Positions 62,150-64,000 of a stretch of DNA of 64,000 nt are shown one piece after another. The notes beneath the pieces are model-generated. The model saw nothing but the letters and a program-made list of their open reading frames with translations. It made no database searches and was not told the DNA's origin. Source of the stretch: Choristoneura fumiferana (taxonomy: Eukaryota > Arthropoda > Insecta > Lepidoptera > Tortricidae); contig NC_133500.1 of the NCBI RefSeq assembly GCF_025370935.1, forward strand, positions 5,352,040 through 5,416,039, written 5' to 3'. The position numbers and the translations under genes are program-made. Positions within the stretch are counted from its first letter, which is position 1. Each line of letters opens with the position of its first letter.

Positions 62150-62483
62150 TAAATTTCATACATATCTGTGCCGCTCCTTTAGTCTGAAAGAGTAGGTAAT
62201 AAATGCATACACATAATAGTGCATACGAAAGTTTGTAAGTGCACGTCTACTCTTATATAGGTACTGTACTAACCTCTTGTGTCCGTTGATTCGATGCTGG
62301 CAGCATAGTTCTAATTTTAAAATAATAATAGGAAACGGACGCAAGGGTGTTAAACAGAAGACTTGGATGCTAGCTGCCAACGTAGGAACGTGATCTTAAA
62401 ATATACAAAAAATAATAACGAAGTGTTTTTCTTAATAAAAATAGGGAAATATTAAGCTAGTGGACCGTCCGTCCACTACAATT
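62150..62483 (+). repeat. 5' LTR, right boundary only
   Basis: The LTR should end at ...CCACTACA (62483), 3-4 bases before the primer site. A TATA-like CTTATATAG (62249-62257) and an AATAAA (about 62433) are consistent with promoter and poly(A) signal. GTGGACCGTCCGTCCAC (62460-62476) is a near palindrome at the end. The left border cannot be set because the 3' LTR is outside the window. Confidence 0.5.
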
Positions 62484-62486
62484 TGG

Positions 62487-62500
62487 TGGAGGTGCGGCTC
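62487..62500 (+). promoter_or_regulatory. Primer-binding site resembling tRNA-Ala 3' end
   Basis: TGGTGGAGGTGCGG directly follows the LTR end. The TGG start complements the CCA tail of a tRNA, and TGGAG(A/G)TGCG matches the complement of insect tRNA-Ala acceptor ends as I remember them. In LTR elements such a site primes minus-strand DNA synthesis. The tRNA identity is an inference. Confidence 0.55.
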
Positions 62501-62633
62501 TTTACAAAGAAGAGTGAGATCCGTCCTCTTGCGCAAAGCGAGATAATATAATAAGAAGCCTTGAGTAAGTAAGGATCGACGAGAAAAGAAAAGGTAAAGT
62601 TTGCATTTATTATTATATATAGTGGGTCTCATC

Positions 62634-63404
62634 ATGGCGAACAATGCTACGTTCGATGGTGCAAGCGACGTGTCAGATTTTATTATGCAATTTGAAGCTG
62701 TAGCAGCAATACGCGGCTGGTCGGCAGATCAAAAGAAATTTGCCATCGCGGCGTATCTAACAGGATCCGCAGCATCTTGGTATAAAGCGAAATTCTCTAC
62801 TTTCACTAATTATGAAGATTTACTGAGCAAGATAAAAAATGAATTTGAGGTGGCTGTAGATTATACTCAATTATTTTATCTACGGAAGCAAAATCAGTCC
62901 GAGAATTTGATACAATATTTTTATAATTTAGATTTATTGGCAGAGAAAGCCGATATAACCGATGAAGCGAAATTTACGAAACATTATTTGTGCTCAGTAC
63001 AAGATAAGTATAAAATGTTGTTGGCAACGAGAATTTTTGATTCGAAGGATGATTTGAAAAAAGTCTTAAGACAAATTTCAGAAGTATCCGGAGAAAATGG
63101 ACATGAGGATATAAATCTGCCGATATATAGACCAAGTGAGGCCGTGGTTATTCCTGAGGCGGGGGACGTTCCGCAAAATGTTATGCAAACCCCGAGAAGC
63201 ACGTATCAGTCGCCATACTTTACCAATACGCCACAGCAGCATGGGACTCCGAGAACCCCATTTACGACGCGTGCAACTCCAGTAGCTACGCCAAATCGAC
63301 GGTATGATCTAAGACCCAGACAATTCAATCAACAACCGATACAACGTGGACCAATGCCTTCATCGTCGTATAGAGCGCACCCAAATGCCTTTCCACGTCG
63401 TTAG
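62634..63404 (+). CDS. Gag protein of LTR retrotransposon 2
   Basis: 256 codons from ATG at 62634 to TAG at 63402. The N-terminal two thirds look like a Ty3/gypsy capsid: FEAVAAIRGWSADQKKFAIA, YLTGSAASWYKAKF (about residues 41-54) and a helical DLLSKIKNEFE block. The C-terminus is Pro/Arg/Thr/Gln-rich (RRYDLRPRQFNQQP) and carries no CCHC zinc knuckle; the basic tail may bind RNA instead. I chose this ATG over the upstream TTG-opened frame because it gives a normal Gag N-terminus (MANNATFDGAS). The end overlaps the protease frame at -1. Confidence 0.85.
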   Translation: MANNATFDGASDVSDFIMQFEAVAAIRGWSADQKKFAIAAYLTGSAASWYKAKFSTFTNYEDLLSKIKNEFEVAVDYTQLFYLRKQNQSENLIQYFYNLDLLAEKADITDEAKFTKHYLCSVQDKYKMLLATRIFDSKDDLKKVLRQISEVSGENGHEDINLPIYRPSEAVVIPEAGDVPQNVMQTPRSTYQSPYFTNTPQQHGTPRTPFTTRATPVATPNRRYDLRPRQFNQQPIQRGPMPSSSYRAHPNAFPRR

Positions 63405-64000
63405 GAACTTCGGGGGAGCGACCGTGGAATTCGGAAAGCCTCGAAGAGAATATACATGTAGATAATAGTAATGTACGGTTAGGTGTAGTGAAGAATAAGA
63501 TTAGGTTAGATAGCAAGATGTCGAATGATTTTGTAAATATGGCCCCTTTTATTTCAGTTAATATCAAGGACAATAATTATGATGCGCTCGTGGACACTGG
63601 TGCTTCTGTGTCAGTGATTTCAGAAAATTTGGTAAACAAGTTGAGGTTGAATGTGGTGAGTATGTCTAGTATGCCGTTACGTGCCGTCGGAGGAAACCAA
63701 ATACCGGTCAAAGGCTCATGCACGTTAACAGGATTAATTGACAAGGTGTGTTATAATCTGAATTTATATGTAATAAATGACTCTAGTGAATTATTGATCT
63801 TGGGACAGAATTTTCTTAAGGAAAATAATGCGGTAATAGATTTCAGTGAGAATTGTCTCATTTTGAAAAAGAAGTTCAAGGTACCATTTATAAAAAAATC
63901 AAATGGATTATTTGAATATAACCAGGGCTCATTAGTGCCAATGACAGATGTCAATATGCTGAAGCAAACTGATTATATTTATTTTGTAAATAGTGTAAAT
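63383..64000 (+). CDS. Protease (start of Pol), continues past the window
   Basis: An open frame one base back from gag runs from before the gag stop to the window end without a stop. It contains the aspartic protease active site LVDTGASVSVIS (D at 63593-63595 region), then PLRAVGGNQIPVKG and the flap/strand motif ELLILGQNFL at 63788-63817. Methionines MSNDF at about 63521 are internal. Pol is likely reached by -1 ribosomal frameshifting in the overlap, as in many Ty3/gypsy elements. Reverse transcriptase would lie downstream. Confidence 0.85.

Larger units (their letters stand above)
62150..64000 (+). mobile_element. Second LTR retrotransposon, 5' part
   Basis: The end of a 5' LTR, a tRNA-like primer site, gag and protease stand in the order of a Ty3/gypsy-type element. 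The element continues beyond the window. Unlike the element at 33857-38946, the frames here are open and clean, and the gag has no zinc knuckle, so it is a different lineage. Confidence 0.85.

Overview
The window looks like lepidopteran (moth or butterfly) nuclear DNA that is gene-poor and crowded with repeats. This rests on AT-rich non-coding DNA, no bacterial-style gene packing, several tRNA-like SINE copies with pol III boxes, and repeat families that I recognise from lepidopteran genomes (GGTTCCGTACC-bordered elements, GATGATG-tailed LINE ends, and a class bordered by GCGGCTTCGCACG). The organism is an inference; no species marker is present. I found no host protein-coding gene, tRNA, rRNA or CRISPR that I can support. 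The real coding sequence all belongs to mobile elements.

Layout. 1-8.9 kb: a GGTTCC element and an inverted partner, an RTE-type LINE piece with a 5' inversion and a 14-bp target duplication, a (GT)n tract, a 535-bp unit present twice, LINE tails and small inverted-repeat elements. 8.9-30 kb: a Harbinger-like MITE, tRNA-like SINEs, LINE 3' ends, two copies of a repeat sharing a small minus-strand ORF, and many hairpin-forming MITEs. 30-33 kb: a CT-rich tract, a MITE nested in a SINE, and an RTE fragment running into a 715-base assembly gap (33142-33856). 33.9-38.9 kb: a Ty3/gypsy-type LTR retrotransposon lacking its 5' end, with gag zinc knuckles, protease, reverse transcriptase, RNase H, integrase and a probable 3' LTR, broken by about ten single-base frame shifts. 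39-62 kb: more of the same repeats, including a 2.4-kb inverted-repeat-bounded element with repeated motifs (43330-45728), a 370-bp hairpin with a GC-rich loop (48871-49240), a Jockey/CR1-like LINE C-terminus and further RTE ends. 62.1-64 kb: the 5' part of a second LTR retrotransposon (LTR end, tRNA-Ala-like primer site, intact gag, protease in the -1 frame) that continues past the window edge.

How the parts work together. The only functional units are the two LTR elements, which encode capsid, protease and, in the first, replication and integration enzymes. The LINE ends are mostly 5'-truncated insertions. Several have exact or near-exact target duplications and sit inside older repeats, so the order of insertion can be read in places. 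The SINEs and MITEs have no genes and would need enzymes made elsewhere.
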